Below, piece by piece: positions 46,448 to 58,900 of a stretch of 64,000 bases of DNA (position 1 is the first letter of the stretch; each line of letters opens with the position of its first letter). Origin of the DNA: Buxus sempervirens (lineage: Eukaryota > Streptophyta > Magnoliopsida > Buxales > Buxaceae); assembly GCA_947561395.2 (NCBI GenBank), contig OX387190.1:18222858-18286857 (forward strand), read 5' to 3'. The notes beneath the pieces are model-generated. The model saw only the letters and a list, made by a program, of their open reading frames with translations, made no database searches and was not told where the DNA came from. The position numbers and the translations under genes were made by a program.

Positions 46448-46662
46448 ATTAGATTAGATATATTAAGTAGCGTGGAATGCTTCAACTCATGAAGAATCGG
46501 TTCCGATCTAATGGGTGGATCCGAGGCCAGCATCCTCTAGGTTCAAAATTGATTATAGGGTTTAAACGGCAAAGGTAAGTCACAGTTCCAACTCCCTCCA
46601 CAAAACAGCCCCTAGCTGAAGGTCATTGGAGAAAATAATTTGATTTCAAAGCCTAAGAAAGT
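46448..46662. other. Short spacer
   Basis: Nothing recognised. Confidence 0.4.
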
Positions 46663-49213
46663 TGTAAGACCTCGAATTTTTCTAAATATTAAAAATAAAT
46701 TAATAATTAATATTCCTGGAGATTTTTATTGATGGAATTAATTAATAATTGTAGGAGATATTATTATTAGTGGAGATCAGGAGTTTGGCGCAGATCAAGC
46801 CGTTCGATCGTGAGGTATCAAGGTAAGTTTAATATCTTAAAGTTGCTATATTTTGATTGGGCGATTGCGTCGTGTTTGATGCATGTGCGTCGCATGGAAT
46901 AGTGGGTATATAAATAAAGTGTATACCCTAATAGAATACCATTGGTATTCTACTCATTGTATGCTTGGGTATTCGATAGCTGCAAAGATCATAATGCGAC
47001 TGTGAACGACCGAAAGAAGAAGGAAGAGGAAGAAGAGAAGAAGAAGAAGAAGAAGGGAGAGAGAGTTGCTTGGGTTTTCATCTCCTGAGCATTGCCTGGT
47101 ATCTGTGAAGAAAAGTTGATCGTTGCTGGTTAGAGAAGAACGCACGATCAAGTAGGTAGCACTGGTTTAACCGCTTGATTTCGTTTTCTTGACTTGTTTG
47201 ATTCGCGTTGCATGTTTTTATGATGTAAAAGTATGTATTTAGTTTGATTTTGATCATATATGTATGTTAGAAACGATCAGAACAAAGAAAGTTGGTTTTC
47301 AGACGCTGTTCAACGTTTTTGCTTGGGTGCCTACCCCGGCTCCCTGAGCGTCCCTGAGCACCAGTAGGCGCCTGTGTAATAATCTTGGCCGCCCACCTCC
47401 GTTTAGAGGAGGAGGGTAGGCGTTTAAAATTAAAGCGAGCGCCAACCTAAGACGCCTGAGTGTCCCTGAGCGCCTGTTAAAAAAATAAACTAATCGAAAT
47501 TGAACTGGCGCCAACCCAGCGCGCCTAGGCGCCTTGAGCTGAGCGCCCATAATAAAAAATTGTAGATTTTTGATAAATTGATTCCTAATTCAATACTAAA
47601 TGATTTTTAATAAATTTTATCAATTAAATTAGATGTTTTAAGTCAGAATAAATTACCAAAATACCCTGTTTTACAGAAAAATAATTAGGGAGTTATTTTA
47701 GAGTATTAGTTGCCTAATTTTGAATATAATAAGAAATTCTAAGTTTTTGTACAAATAAACTTTATAAATGGGGAGAATTAACCAAGAGATATTATTATAC
47801 ATACTATAAACTAGATTTCTACAGAAATAACATTTAGATCAGAATTTCAACCTAGATACCCCGAATGTTGATAAAATTACAGAATTGACCTTTATATGTC
47901 GCTAGGCACTATTGTTTACATAAAGATGAGTCCTTAGGGATTTTTGGTGTCTAGTGGGCATAACCGAGTATGGATCCATAGACTAAGCTAGATAGCTAAG
48001 GGATATTTTATTTGGGTTGAGTCACTCCCTTGTGCGAGCACGCTTCCTTTGCAAGTTGGGTTGCACTGGAGGGTCCCGTGTCTGTAGGGTCATTTCGAGC
48101 CTCACTGGTGATTCCTGTACATGTGAATTAGCGGCCATCTCCATGTATTGATTTCGGTGCTGCATGCTAATGGTTCATACCAACTCTGTTGAGTCATGCG
48201 TAATAAGTCGATGACTACGACTCTTATCTAAGGAGATGTTTCGGGTTTGAGTATCATTAGTAGCATTGCCCTTAAGCCGTACGGTGGTATAGAATTTGGT
48301 CGAGAATCATCTCAAAAGGTTTATCTTTCTTTGTGAGTCTTACAATGACATTGAAATCATGAAACACTGGTTACTATTATTTTGGCACATGTGGAAGGCA
48401 TGTATGTGATACGTTATGGTTGGATGTGACTGTTTAGTACATCCCAGTTTTATTAGACACGGAGTTGTCTTCTTTGTTTGGAATATGCTGTAAATTCTGT
48501 ATCTTGGTTCTTATTATAAATTCTTCTATTCTATGACACTTAGAAATGTTTTATATGCTGATTGGTGTTTTGAATTTGCTATGACTGATTATTCAAGCTT
48601 GCTTATCCGTGTTTACTTAATCGTGCATGAATAATTACTTTCATATATAAACTGTTTATAGCATGCATGTGTTACCTATTGAGATATTCATATCTCACTC
48701 TACTTTTCATCTTGTTTTTCAGCTGATACGCGAGAGGGGGATTTTAGTGGTGATTATCAGGCAGACTTTGTTGACTTTTTGCCGGAGGATTACTACTATC
48801 CGGAGTGAGCTGAGGTTGAGGAGATGATGATTGAGAACTTCTTGATAGTTTATTTTATTTATTTAGACTTGAGGACTATTTTATTAATTGGCTTTGATGT
48901 ATCTAGAGACAGAGAGATTGAGAGTTTTAGCACCCATTGATTACCAGACTTGATTCTCTTGAAATTGATGGTCATTCAGTATTTTATGTTTATGATGATG
49001 TTAGGTTTACACTTCCACACATTATGTTTCTGCACTCTGATAGATATAAATGGATTCTTATTTGATTTCAGTCTGGTTAATTTGTTGATGATATATTCAT
49101 ATGGGCTCAGTAGCACCTCGGATTCAGTTGTTGAACTGGATTCGGGTTGTTACAGTAGCGAACCGGATTCGGGTCAGATGCCGGTTGCATTGACCCGGGT
49201 GTGGGGCGTTACA
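46663..49213 (+). mobile_element. Solo LTR (2.55 kb), TGTAAGACC...GGGGCGTTACA family
   Basis: Begins TGTAAGACCTCGAATTTTTC and ends GTGGGGCGTTACA, with exact AAAGT duplications (46658-46662, 49214-49218). TATA box TATATAAATAAAG lies at 46907-46919. A GC-rich cassette of GAGCGCC/GGCGCC words lies at 47320-47550. It matches the LTR at 32869-38353. No internal region. Fossil. Confidence 0.88.
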
Positions 49214-49218
49214 AAAGT

Positions 49219-49987
49219 ATATCGATCATTTCCTACAATAGCAACACCTCCTTTGCTTCTCTCTAGGATAGTTAAGATTCTCTCTCTCTCAAATTCTCTA
49301 GTTTTTCTATTATATGACCACGGGCTATTTTCCACGTTCTGTCACTCTAGCAGCTCTTCACCTTTGCTTTTCGATTTCATTTATAGGTCTTTCACATTTC
49401 ACTCTCTCTAGCTTTATAGATCTTTACGTGTAATTTAGACTAGTAGGGGTGCATGTGCAGTACCACACATAGAGGGAGGGAATGGAGAGGAGAAATAGGG
49501 GAGCAGTTACAAACTGAGTTGGTTTTGATCGAAAATATTGAATTTAGACGAGTATAGCCTTGTATTATTGAAACCCCAAACTACATGGGCATATTGGGGA
49601 AGAGGTGAATTGTTTTTGGCACGCTTCCCAAGGAGCCTCTAGCGTTAAATATAGTATAGATATAGATAGGTAGATAGATTTTAGGGTTTCTGCGACGAGT
49701 ATATTAGTATATGGAAGTATAGATTTATATCAGTTCAACCGCTGTCTAAGTTGGTCTGAGAAATTGAACCAAAAACGGATTAGACCGTCCAGTCACCACG
49801 TTTTCTTCACTTAAAACCCAAACCCACGTCGTGAACGAAAACCCTATGCGCATCTCACCCTCTTCTTCTTCCATTGAAAGGAAAGGGGTTGGGTTCTTCG
49901 TCGTCTTCTTCCAGTTCGGTTCTTCTTTTGGCGATCGACACTTCTTTATCCATTCGACGGAAGTGACGCAGTCGAATAGGAGTCACC
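49219..49987 (+). promoter_or_regulatory. Upstream region of the helicase gene
   Basis: Contains the probable promoter and 5' UTR. No clear TATA box is seen. A repeat end (GGCACGCTTCCCAAGGAGCC...ATAGATAGGTAGATAG, 49612-49680) related to 46261-46447 lies 300 bp before the ATG. The last 150 bp are C/T-rich. Confidence 0.4.
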
Positions 49988-52900
49988 ATGGTTGCAGTAG
50001 AGACGAAAAGCGAAGAGAGGAAGAAGAGGAAGAGAAAGAGAACTAAGAAGGGATTGGTTACCGGTTCAGAGATTGAGAAAACTAATGGTAGTATCAAAAA
50101 CGAAGAAGAAGAAGTAGTAGAAGAGGAAGAGGATGCAGGAACAGGAGGAGCCCAGGAAAGTGGAGAAGAGGAGATTGCGGGGAAGAGCAATCAGCACTCG
50201 GCTGAGAATGGAGAAGCCGGAGATGGGAAAGAGGGGGAAGAGATTGATGGAGGGAAGACAAATAGGAAGCAGAAGTTGCAGAACGGTTCCGGTATTATGA
50301 GCGCAGAGTCTTTTTCTCTGTTGGATTTATCCGAACTCACGATGAATGCCATTAACGACATGGGATTTCAGAATATGACTCAGGTAATAATTCTGTGTTT
50401 GTGATGCTTTCATCTGATGGAATTTTAAATTTGATGTCCTGTGAGCTTCCATTCACCACTGTGTTTGGTTAATTTGGTAATTGTTGTTCTTAACTGTTTT
50501 TAGGTGTGGTTTTGGGGCGATCAAGAACAAATTGCAACTTTATTGCTATATCGTTTACTCACCCTGTTTCCTTTAGTCAGTTGTTTGGTTTTGTATCTTT
50601 GTTCGTGGAGTTACAATCCATCTGTTGTTCTTTGAAGTGTTGGCTGGTAGATAATAGATTATTGAATTTCAATCTTAGCTCATGATTCATGCGCTATTAC
50701 AATTTTCTTTTATCTCATCCCTCGAGTGAACTCGTGGGGTTGACTTATTGGTCACTTCACCAGATGACAATAATGCCTTTATACCTTTGGGATCTCTTTC
50801 TTATGATTTAGAGACATTATCTGCGAAATTATTTAATGATGTTCCTTGTTGCAGGGAGATCTTTTGTTTCCCAATTAAGAAATAGGACATAGATCTATTT
50901 TTTTTCCCTTTCCCTCCGTAATGAATTTTGATCTCAAATTACCGAGGGAAGAGAACTCAATTGGCTGTTAAAAATTAGATAATTATGATGTATGATTACA
51001 ACTCATGAATCTGACATTTTATGCTTGTTGCATTTCCTTTCATTTTGCCTCTTTGGATTTCTCTTATAACAACTCCTTTTGGAATGGTTTAAATACAAGT
51101 GATCATAACGTTTCACCTGATTGTGGCTTACTCCTATTTCATCAATTGTATCATTATTTGTTGTCATTCTTTTACCTTTATTTATTTATTTATGTCAAAT
51201 ATATGATTTCTGATGATTATTTCTTGTTTATGACTGTAGATTCAAGCTAGAGCTATTCCACCACTCTTGGAAGGGAAGGATGTTTTGGGAGCTGCAAGAA
51301 CAGGTTCTGGGAAGACCCTTGCTTTTCTAGTACCTGCTGTTGAGTTGTTATATCACATCTGTTTTACTCCTCGTAATGGAACGGGTGTTGTGATCATTTG
51401 TCCAACAAGAGAGCTTGCCATACAGGTATACCAAAAAAAGAAAAAAAAAAAAAGAAAAAAGATTATTTCAACCCTTCACTGGCATGAAAATTTTTGTTTG
51501 ATTGGTAATAATAGATATCGTATATATATAAAGCAAAGATACAAGCAAGTACACAAATTCTGTACTGCTGGAGAAAGAAAATAATAAAAAAGATTATAAC
51601 AAGATAAACACTAGAACCCCCAAAAGCCTAAAGCCCCACAATGTCTAGTAAAGAACTGTTAACCAAAAACATGTCCAGATTTGATAAAGCTGGTAATGGG
51701 ATTGCTGATGACCACCAAAACATGAGTTTAAGCACTGCTCTCTCAAGAAAAACTGTCTTCCTTTCCTTATTTTGAAAAATACTTAGATTTCTTTCCCCCC
51801 AAACAGTCCATGCGATAGCTGCCAGAACCATATTCCAAAGCATTGCCAACTCCGATATACCTCTCTTAAAATTCCGAGCTTCTAATACCTCGATGAAATT
51901 GTTCTGCTGCACCCGAGCAATGTCAAATTTCTTCAGCAAACAGGACCATAATGTGTTAGCTGCTGAACAGTGAACCAATAGATGGTCAACCGATTCTTCC
52001 TTCGACTTACACATACAACATCTATTGGGGATTAGCCAGCCTTTACTTTGTAAGTGGTCAATAGTCAATATTTTATCGAGAGAGGCTAACCATAGGAAGA
52101 AAGAAACCTTGGAGGGAGCGTGGCATTTCCAAACTAAACTTGCTGGTATTAACGAAAATTTTTATTGAGGAAAAATATAAAATAGTTTTTTACCAGTGGT
52201 TTTTTAGTACATATCGCGAAACAAAGGACAAACATTTTATGCAGTTTTTCATGACAGTTGCTACTGCCTTTGTTTTTTCCTTAAGGAGATTTTTTACTCA
52301 GGAATCTAAATGTATTAATATATTGACGATGAATCACAAGCCTATACATTTAATTACAAATATTGTTGTAAAATTGACAAATTTGCAACTATCACAATAA
52401 ATTTATTTTTATTTGGGCACAGCCTGTTACTAGTATGAATTTCTGTCAACTTTTTTTGATTTAAAGGAATAATGTTCTTTCTCAGATGCAGTATTTTTTT
52501 CTTAGCTTTTTTTCTTGTCATTGATGATCTGGAGCTCTATGTGGGAAAGAAATATGCCAAAATAATAATCATTAAAATAAGCACCATAAACCAAAAAAAA
52601 AAAAGGTGGCTTCATCCAAGTTATTTATGGTTGGCAGCATAAATTCTATTCTGCCATCCAAAATTTTTAAATAGCAATTTTCTGTCAAATTGTGTGTACC
52701 TAAATAATTTTGGTGAGCATAATATTCTTTTTGGTCTTTTTCTATTCTTTTTAGATCCTCCAACATATAGCCTCTTGCATATTCGTACAAGCATCCTAGA
52801 TCTCTGTTGCACTGGCGTAAAATATTTAACTTATGTTTCTTAATATTATCTTCTGGTGGTGTATTTCTAGATGCTCTTGGATAGGTTTTTTTCTAACAAT

Positions 52901-55900
52901 ATTTCCATAGTTTTCTCCTTATCCATCTTAATATCCTCAACTCAGCTACACCCATTTTGTGAACACGTTATTTCTTTGTCTCCTAATATTCTGCTTCATG
53001 CATAAATGCAAGCCCGGTATTTTTTTTGTCTTGTAAAAACTCTTAACAACAATAAGAAACCATAGAAGTTTCTCTTTGTTAAAATGGTTTTTTAAGCAGT
53101 TGACAATAATTGGAATGATCCTGAAATAGTTCCCTTATGAACTCTGTATTTACTTCGGCAATTATGGTAGAGAGCTTATCTTTTATCCTTGTTGTCAATG
53201 CTGAGTCTTGAAATGTAACTTGGATATTACATACAATGCGCTGTGTGAACTGTCTTTGTATGTGCTGATGGGAGATCGGAATGGGTTGGAATAAGCAATG
53301 ACATGTATCACCATCCAACACTTGATCTAAAAGAGGCCAAAATTGTAGAGGAGTTAAATATGTTCCTGTGGACTGGTACTTAAAATTACATATCAATACA
53401 TTGTGGAACTTGTTAAGCTTGATCTCAATGGTTGACTATTTGCATCTTTGTGTTTTTTGGCTTCATAAATCGCTCTATCCAAGATATTAGTACAATCTTA
53501 TGTGCAGTTAAGTGTTAAGTTTTGTATGCAACAAATTTTGGTTCCTGGAATAACCCTCTGATGAATTAATGCAGACGCATTCTGTAGCAAAAGACCTTCT
53601 CAAGTACCACAAACAGACGCTTGGGTTGGTTATTGGTGGTTCAGCTCGAAGGGGAGAAGCAGAGCGACTTGTTAAAGGAGTAAACCTATTAGTGGCAACT
53701 CCAGGCAGACTTCTTGATCATCTTCAAAACACTAAAGGATTCATATATAAAAACTTGAAGGTAGTGTAGATGCATCTTTGCAATACTTGGTGCTTTTCAT
53801 AACTGAAATTTGTTTTTTGTGTTCTTTGGTTCTAATAAATTCAATTGATTATTTGTTTACCTTTATTTTTTCCTGCTGATGTAAAAAAATAATTTGGTGA
53901 TTTATGCGTATATTTTTTAGCTCAGACCATACTGTGAGGTTTTACAATGAGACTCATATGGTTGCCTTTTAACAATTGGGGTCACTAAGGGCATGTTCAA
54001 TCTAATGAGCAACATCTGATATGTTTTTATTATGTATATTCCAAATTTTTTCGGTTTTTTTTGTATCAATAAATTCTGGTGAGTTGGCAATCTTATTACA
54101 GATGAATTGATCTGAATATTGAACTTACTGTTCTTAAAAAAAATTTGAACTTATTTTTCTTGGATTAAGCTTCTTCTAATGCAGCCAACTGGTTTTGCTA
54201 GCTCACATATTAATTTCTATCATTTTGTAATTCTCAAGTCAAAGTCACAGATTCTTAATATCATGGAAGCCTGAATAATTTTGCTTGTTTGATGAATTTT
54301 TACCTAGTTTTCTCCATGCCAAAAATTCAAACAAAAACAATCCATTAATTTAAAATGTTTTTATGGTTGATTTTAATAGCAAGTTTTGCCAGTTGTCACT
54401 AGACTCACTGGAATAAAGCTATATGACCCATAAAATGACTACCAGGGAGGCATGGTCCTCTCAAAGACCTTTGTCATTCATTATATCAGGTGAGATAGCA
54501 TGTCTTAGCCTTATTGGATAGTGGCTGGGCTTTGATCCTAAGGCCAGGCCAAATTGGGGGCTGGTCTTGGGCAAGTATAAATGTGAATTTTTCTTGTATG
54601 CATGATATCATCCTAATCACACGTAGAATGTTTTGTGTAACATAGGAAGGGACATATGAATAGGGATTGCCCAAAGGTAAGGAAGGAAATGAGAAGGAGA
54701 AAGTCTCAAACTTGGTGAATGTAGTTGAAGAAGTCTCAAATTTTGATGACGGTGATATGCTATCTGTTTCATCAAGCGTGGACAGATTTATAGATTCTTG
54801 GATATTGGATTCTAGGTGTTTGTTTCCCATGTGCTCATATAAGAGTTAGTTTGACAGATTCAAATCAGTGAACTTGATATTGTTTTGTTGGGGAATGATG
54901 CTTCCAATCACATCAGATTGTGCACTATCAGCACACTTAACAGTCATGAGAAAAGTAGGTGAATGGAGGCAATGATGGGGGAAGTAGTCATTTGAAAAGA
55001 ATTATAATTGGTAGCTGGTAAAGCTTCCTAAATGGAAGAAACCAGTTGGGTGAAAGTGTGTTTATAGGAAGAAAGAAGCGATATCGAAAAAGGAAGGGAA
55101 AGGTTAAAGGCTAGGCTAGTGGCAAAAGGGATTTACAAAAGAAAGGGATAGACTACAATGAGGTATTCTCTCTGATTGTAAGTTACACTTCTATCAGGTA
55201 GTGTTGGCCTTAGTAGCCATTAGCTTGGTTTAAAGACTACATTCCTTCATAGGGACTTGAAGGAAGATATTTACACGGAGCAGCCGAAAGGGTTTATGCA
55301 ATCTGACAAGGAGCACGTTGTGTGTAGATTGAAGAAGTCTCTTTATAGGCTGAAGCAGTCTCCATGGCAATGGTATAAGAATTTTGATTCTTACATGGTG
55401 CAGATTGGCTAGACAAGGTGTGAGTATGATTGTTGTGTTTACTTTAGAATTCTTAAAGACAGTTCCTATATTTTCTTGGTGCTATACGTTGATGTTATGT
55501 TGATTGCTGCCAAGAACATGGAAAATGTTCAGAAACTGAAGTCCTTGTTGAGCAAGGCATTTGACATGAAGGATCTGGGTGTTGCTAATAATATTTGTGG
55601 CATGGACATTCGCAAGAATAGAAGGGTTGGAAAGTTATGGGTGTCTCAACAGAAATATGTAGAGACGGTCTTGGAGAGGTTCATCATGGGTAATGCTAAC
55701 TAGTGAGTACTCCTTTGGCGAATCATTTTAGCTTGTTGGCTAACCAATGCCTAAAGACAAAGGAGGAACTAAGGACATGTCAGGAGTGCCATATGCTAGT
55801 GCCGTTGGTTGTCTGATGTATGCGTTGGTTTTCACCAAACTTGATTTGGCATATGCGATGAGCATTGTGAGCAAGTACATAGCAAATCCAGGAAGAGAGC

Positions 55901-58900
55901 ATTGGAAGGTTGACAAGTGGATTTTGAGGTACTTGAAGAGCATGGTAGGTTACGGCATACTGCTTGAAAGGCAAAAGAGTTCTCTTTCGACCATGGGGCA
56001 TGTGGATGCAAGTTATATTGGAGATCTGGATGATGGGAGGTCTACTACAAGATATGTTTTTACATTTGCGAGTGGGCTTATATGTTGGAGATCCACAATG
56101 CAATCCGTGATATCCTTTTCCCCCATTTTGCTTGTTGCCCTGTTTCTCTTGGCACGTCGTTGTGTGCCGCTCGAAATTTGGCCCGATTTGTTACAAAGCA
56201 AAATAACCTCATCAAACGCATTGTTGGGGCATCTTGGAGAGAAATCTTTGAATGGAAAACACTAGGTAAGAGTATCTATCAGAAGAAAACACTAGGGAAG
56301 AGTTTATTAGAAAATTTCTCTAATATGTTGGGACTAAGGTTGTAACATGGGTTTGGGTGTAGAACATAAGTGTAACCCTATTGATGTAAACATCTTTTAG
56401 AATAGTAGATTATTCTCTCTCCTGTGGGTGTAATGCTGAACCACATAAATTTGTATTCGCAGTTTTCCGTTTAATCTTTCTTTGTCATCACAAGTGTTTA
56501 ATATCTCCACAGATGTATCCTTCAAAACTTTCTTTGTAATATGAATTTGAAAAATTGGGTTTGATGGTTGGGATGGAGCAAAGGTGGGATTAGGACATAA
56601 CGCTGGAACAGGCATGTATATTCCTAATGCTGTTCTATTAGCATGCAAGATTATTACATATTGAATTTCTTTAAGAGATGTTTGGGGCCTTAATTTTCTT
56701 ATTATGTCACGTTAAATCAATTTGAATGTAATGAGATTCTTTTTATTATAATTTTCACCAAAATAACTTGCACTTGAAGAGATAAAACTTTGGAATAAAA
56801 TACCAGAGAGGAAAAAATAAGGAAATTTGATATTCATCCATTAGATGTGTCTTTTGCTTCAAATCAGCCCACCTTCTGTTAGAAAGTAGCTCAAGTTCAA
56901 GGAATCAAAATCCACTATGTATTGGCGGAGAAATCACAAGTGGAAGGAGGAGGGTTGAGTTATGGGTTTAGAAAGCCCTCAAATAGAGCATGGGCTTATT
57001 CCTCTTGAAACTTTATTCTAAGTATCACAATGTGACATAAGAATGATTATTTCAAATGATTTCAGGAGTCGATCAATTTGTAAAGCAATAGTAATTCCTT
57101 GTCCCTACCTATTCTGCTATCGCAGTATTTCAATAATCATATCTGCAAGCCTTCATGTAATTTTTTTTTATTTGCTCTGTAGAATCATTTTCAATCTTCC
57201 TCTAGCACTTTTTTGGATTTTCCAACTTGATCTTTTTGGTCTTCCTTTTCCGGTCTTCATCTTTTTAGCTATGTTTGGTAATGAGGCAAATGACGGAAAG
57301 GAAAGTAAAAGAGAACTTTCCTTTCCTTCCCATGGTTTCCCCTTCATTTTGAGAGGAAGAGTTTGAGGCCTTTTAATGGAAAGATGAAGCTTTTTTACCC
57401 AAAAAAAAGGGGGAAAAAAGGCATTCTGTTGTGCTTATGTTTTCCCATGAATCAAGCACAGGTTTGTTGGAAAGTTCATTTTATTTTCCTTTCCCATTGA
57501 ATCTGGCTGATTAAAAGCAACCTTTAGGTGTCCTTTCTGTATTCTTCAACTTTCACCAACTTGTGTCTTATTGTATTTACGTTATGTGCTTAAATCACCT
57601 ATTGACCTTATTCTATTGGATCCATGGTCTCACAGATAGGAGTGGTGAATCCCTCCAGCATCTATTCATACATTTTGCCTTCTCCAGACAGATTTGGATT
57701 AGATTATTGGGACTGATTAGTCATTCTTGGGCGTTGCCTTCCACAGTTCTTGATCTTTTTAACCAGTGGCATTTCTTGTTGCTGGGTAAAAGAGGTAGAG
57801 TACTCTACTGGGTGGTTTTTCAGGCTACGCTGTGGTTCATTTGGTGAGAACGAAATAGGAGAATCTTTGACAATGTAGCATCACCAGTTGAGGCAGTTAT
57901 GGAGTCCATCAGGTCAGCAATTGTATCTTGGATTTCTGGTTTGGAGGTTTTGTGGGGTATTAGTAGGTCTGATATTCTGAGGGAATGGCATGCCATCTCC
58001 TGCTCCTCTCCCTTACTTTTAGAAGGGAAGCGATGTGGAAATCTCCATAGTCAAGTGGCTGGGGTATTGAAGCTTAATGTGGATGGCTGTTCCTTGTGAA
58101 ATCTGGGTGCTTTGGATGTGGGTGGGATTCTTAGGAACCACTTGGGACAGACTATTTTCCTATTTAGTGGTTATGTGGGGAATAGAGATTCTCTTAGAGC
58201 AGAGGCCCTTGCAGTTATCATGGGTCTTTCTCTGGCTAGGATACGAGGATACCATCATTTTATTATTGAGGGGCATTCTATTTCGGTGTTCAACTGGATG
58301 ACAAAGGAGATTCAAGGCCCATGGAGAATGCAATGTATGATTCGATGAGCACGACCTTTAGCCACTTGCTTGAATGTCTCATTCAGACATTTACTTAGAT
58401 TGGGCAATGGTATTGCAGATTTTTGGCAAAGGCAGGAGCTTGCAGGTCTAACTTTTTTGTTGGTTCCCATGTGGATGACTTAGCAGGAATGGCTTGGCTT
58501 TACCTTTTCTTATTTTTTCACTTTTGTGTCTTGGGTCCTACTCTTTTGAGGTGACCTTGTACATTGTTTACCCCCTATTCTATAATATCATTCTCTTTAA
58601 AAGAAAAAATGCCTCCCAGATGTTTTCGTTCCTACCTTTCTTTGTGTTTTCATGCTTTCATCTCATCTCAACATCTTTATCTTAACAATTCTCATCCTAT
58701 GAATATTTGCCTTTTAATGGCCATCACTCATAGGCTCTCAGATATTTTGCTTTATAAGTCCAATTTTCTTATGAAATTCATTTTCCAGTGTGATCACAAT
58801 ATCTACTTCTCAAAGCATGTTTTCACATAATCCAGCAAGAAAACGATCCTTTAGCAACATCACTTAGAAAAAAGAGTTTAGAATGACATTTTTTTGGAGA

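Noticed and set aside
49831-50046. Alternative start of the helicase in another frame
   Set aside because: It overlaps the true first exon out of frame; the ATG at 49988 has a better context and joins to the family sequence.
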